Part shown: piece after piece, positions 5,309 through 6,484 of the stretch
Numbering within the stretch: the stretch's first letter is position 1
Layout: each line of letters starts with the position of its first letter
NCBI GenBank assembly: GCA_013042895.1
Contig: JABDPD010000360.1
Location: forward strand, 1 to 6,484
Direction: 5' to 3'
Origin: Boseongicola sp.
Lineage (GTDB): Bacteria; Pseudomonadota; Alphaproteobacteria; Rhodobacterales; Rhodobacteraceae
Length of the DNA stretch: 6,484 nt
Notes under the pieces: model-generated
The model's input: only the letters and a program-made list of their open reading frames with translations
Databases searched by the model: none
What the model was told of the DNA's origin: nothing
Made by a program: the position numbers and the translations under genes

Positions 5309-6484
5309 CAGCCTTTCAAGACCTTATGGCGTTTCAACGCGAAACTGAGGCTCTGAGTCAGGTCATGGGACGGCTTGGCTGGGATCAGGAGACCATGATG
5401 CCACCGGGCGCGGCTGAGCAGCGCGCTGAGGAAATGGGTGCCTTGGATGGCGTGCTTCATGGCCGTCGCACCGACCCGCGTATCGGGGAGTGGCTGGAGA
5501 TTGCCGAGGCACCTGATGAAGCGAGCGTGCGGCAGTTGGCGGAGATCCGGCACGAATACGAGCGCACGCAGCGGGTTCCTGCACAATTGTCGGCGGCGTT
5601 GGCGCGAACGACCTCTTTGGCGCACCGGGTTTGGGCAGAGGCGCGGAGCGCGAATGATTTCGAAATGTTTGCACCAAAGCTGTCTGAAGTGCTTGACCTG
5701 ACGCGTGAAAAGGCCAGCGCGTTAGCGGATGGTGGCGACCTTTATGATGCGCTCTTGCAGGATTATGAGCCAGGAGCGACAGGGGCCGATTTGGAGGCAA
5801 TGTTTGGCGCGTTGCGGCCTCGATTGGTGGCACTGCGCGAGCGTGTATTGGGCTCTGAACGGGTTGTGCCTTCGATGGATCAGGCGTTCGACGAGGCGGG
5901 GCAGCTGGCGATTTCCAATAAGCTGGCAAAGGCGTTTGGGTATGATCTGGGCCATGGGCGGATTGATAAGGCGGTTCATCCGTTTTCGAGCGGGTCTGGC
6001 CTTGATGTGCGGATCACGACGAGAACTGAACTTCATAATCCAAGCAATTGTTTTTATTCGACGATCCACGAGGTAGGGCACGCGACCTATGAGCAGAATG
6101 TGGATCGTGCGTATTTGTTGACGCCTTTGGGTCAAGGGGCATCGATGGGGATTCATGAGAGCCAGTCGCGGATCTATGAGAACCAGTTGGGGCGCTCGCG
6201 GGCGTTTACTGGTTGGCTTTTTGGGCAGATGCGCGATGAATTTGGTGACTTTGGAGTCGCGTCGGAGGATGAGTTCTATGCGGCGATAAACCGTTGTAAT
6301 TCAGGATTCATTCGCACTGAGGCGGATGAGGTTCACTATAACCTGCATGTGCTTCTGCGGTTTGATTTGGAACGCGATTTGGTGGCGGGTCGGCTTGAGG
6401 TTGCAGATCTTGAGGAAGCTTGGAATGCACGTTTTTTCAATGACTTCGGCGTTGAGGTTGATGTGTCTTCGAATGGCGTTCTGC
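5305..6484 (+). CDS. M32-family (Taq-type) metallocarboxypeptidase, 3'-truncated by the window edge
   Basis: This cytoplasmic zinc carboxypeptidase removes C-terminal residues from peptides. The window holds 393 codons from the ATG at 5305 with no stop; family members have about 490-500 residues, so roughly the last 100 are missing. The N-terminal part has the typical LGWDQETMMPPGAAEQRAE stretch near residues 24-42. The zinc site is HEVGH at 255-259 with the third ligand Glu285 in HESQSRIYENQLGRS (284-298). The 30-residue spacing from the first histidine to this glutamate is what the family shows. EADEVHYNLHVLLRF near 340-354 is another M32 signature. AAGAGG at 5293-5298 lies 6 nt before the ATG, and ATGA overlaps the ctaA stop, so the two are translationally coupled. 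All visible catalytic residues are intact. The carried-out substrate range cannot be read from the sequence. Confidence 0.93.
   Translation, partial: MTAFQDLMAFQRETEALSQVMGRLGWDQETMMPPGAAEQRAEEMGALDGVLHGRRTDPRIGEWLEIAEAPDEASVRQLAEIRHEYERTQRVPAQLSAALARTTSLAHRVWAEARSANDFEMFAPKLSEVLDLTREKASALADGGDLYDALLQDYEPGATGADLEAMFGALRPRLVALRERVLGSERVVPSMDQAFDEAGQLAISNKLAKAFGYDLGHGRIDKAVHPFSSGSGLDVRITTRTELHNPSNCFYSTIHEVGHATYEQNVDRAYLLTPLGQGASMGIHESQSRIYENQLGRSRAFTGWLFGQMRDEFGDFGVASEDEFYAAINRCNSGFIRTEADEVHYNLHVLLRFDLERDLVAGRLEVADLEEAWNARFFNDFGVEVDVSSNGVL

Overview
This window looks like chromosomal DNA of an alphaproteobacterium of the order Rhodobacterales (roseobacter/Rhodobacter group). The evidence is a ChpT phosphotransferase, a typical olsB-olsA ornithine-lipid pair, a Cox15-type heme A synthase that starts MAEKRSIFEE, and a generally GC-rich, tightly packed layout. 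Assignments rest on recognised protein motifs; no database search was possible. There are no rRNA or tRNA genes, insertion sequences, CRISPR arrays, phage genes or defence modules.

Layout, left to right. A 3'-truncated chpT (minus strand, 1-368) diverges from a 62-residue DUF3553 protein (405-593), with only 36 bp between the start codons. After a 116-bp leader come olsB (710-1486) and olsA (1483-2310), joined by a 4-bp GTGA overlap. olsA runs tail to tail into a divergent ThiE-like protein (minus strand, 2307-2927), and the two stop codons overlap in the tetranucleotide TTAG. The ThiE-like gene lies 45 bp downstream of a stand-alone TfoX N-terminal-domain protein (minus strand, 2973-3302), so these two probably share a transcript. 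From a 71-bp divergent spacer the plus strand resumes with trmJ (3374-4108), the heme A synthase gene ctaA/cox15 (4163-5308) and an M32-family carboxypeptidase (5305 to beyond the window end). ctaA and the peptidase are coupled through ATGA.

Functionally this is mostly a housekeeping and regulatory neighbourhood: the CckA-ChpT-CtrA phosphorelay, phosphorus-free membrane lipid synthesis, tRNA 2'-O-methylation, heme A supply for aa3-type cytochrome oxidase, and peptide turnover. I do not see a complete new multi-gene system. The points most worth a second look are a possible RNA switch over the olsB ribosome binding site, the ThiE-like protein that has lost most canonical thiamine-phosphate-synthase residues, and the very compact divergent and convergent gene junctions.
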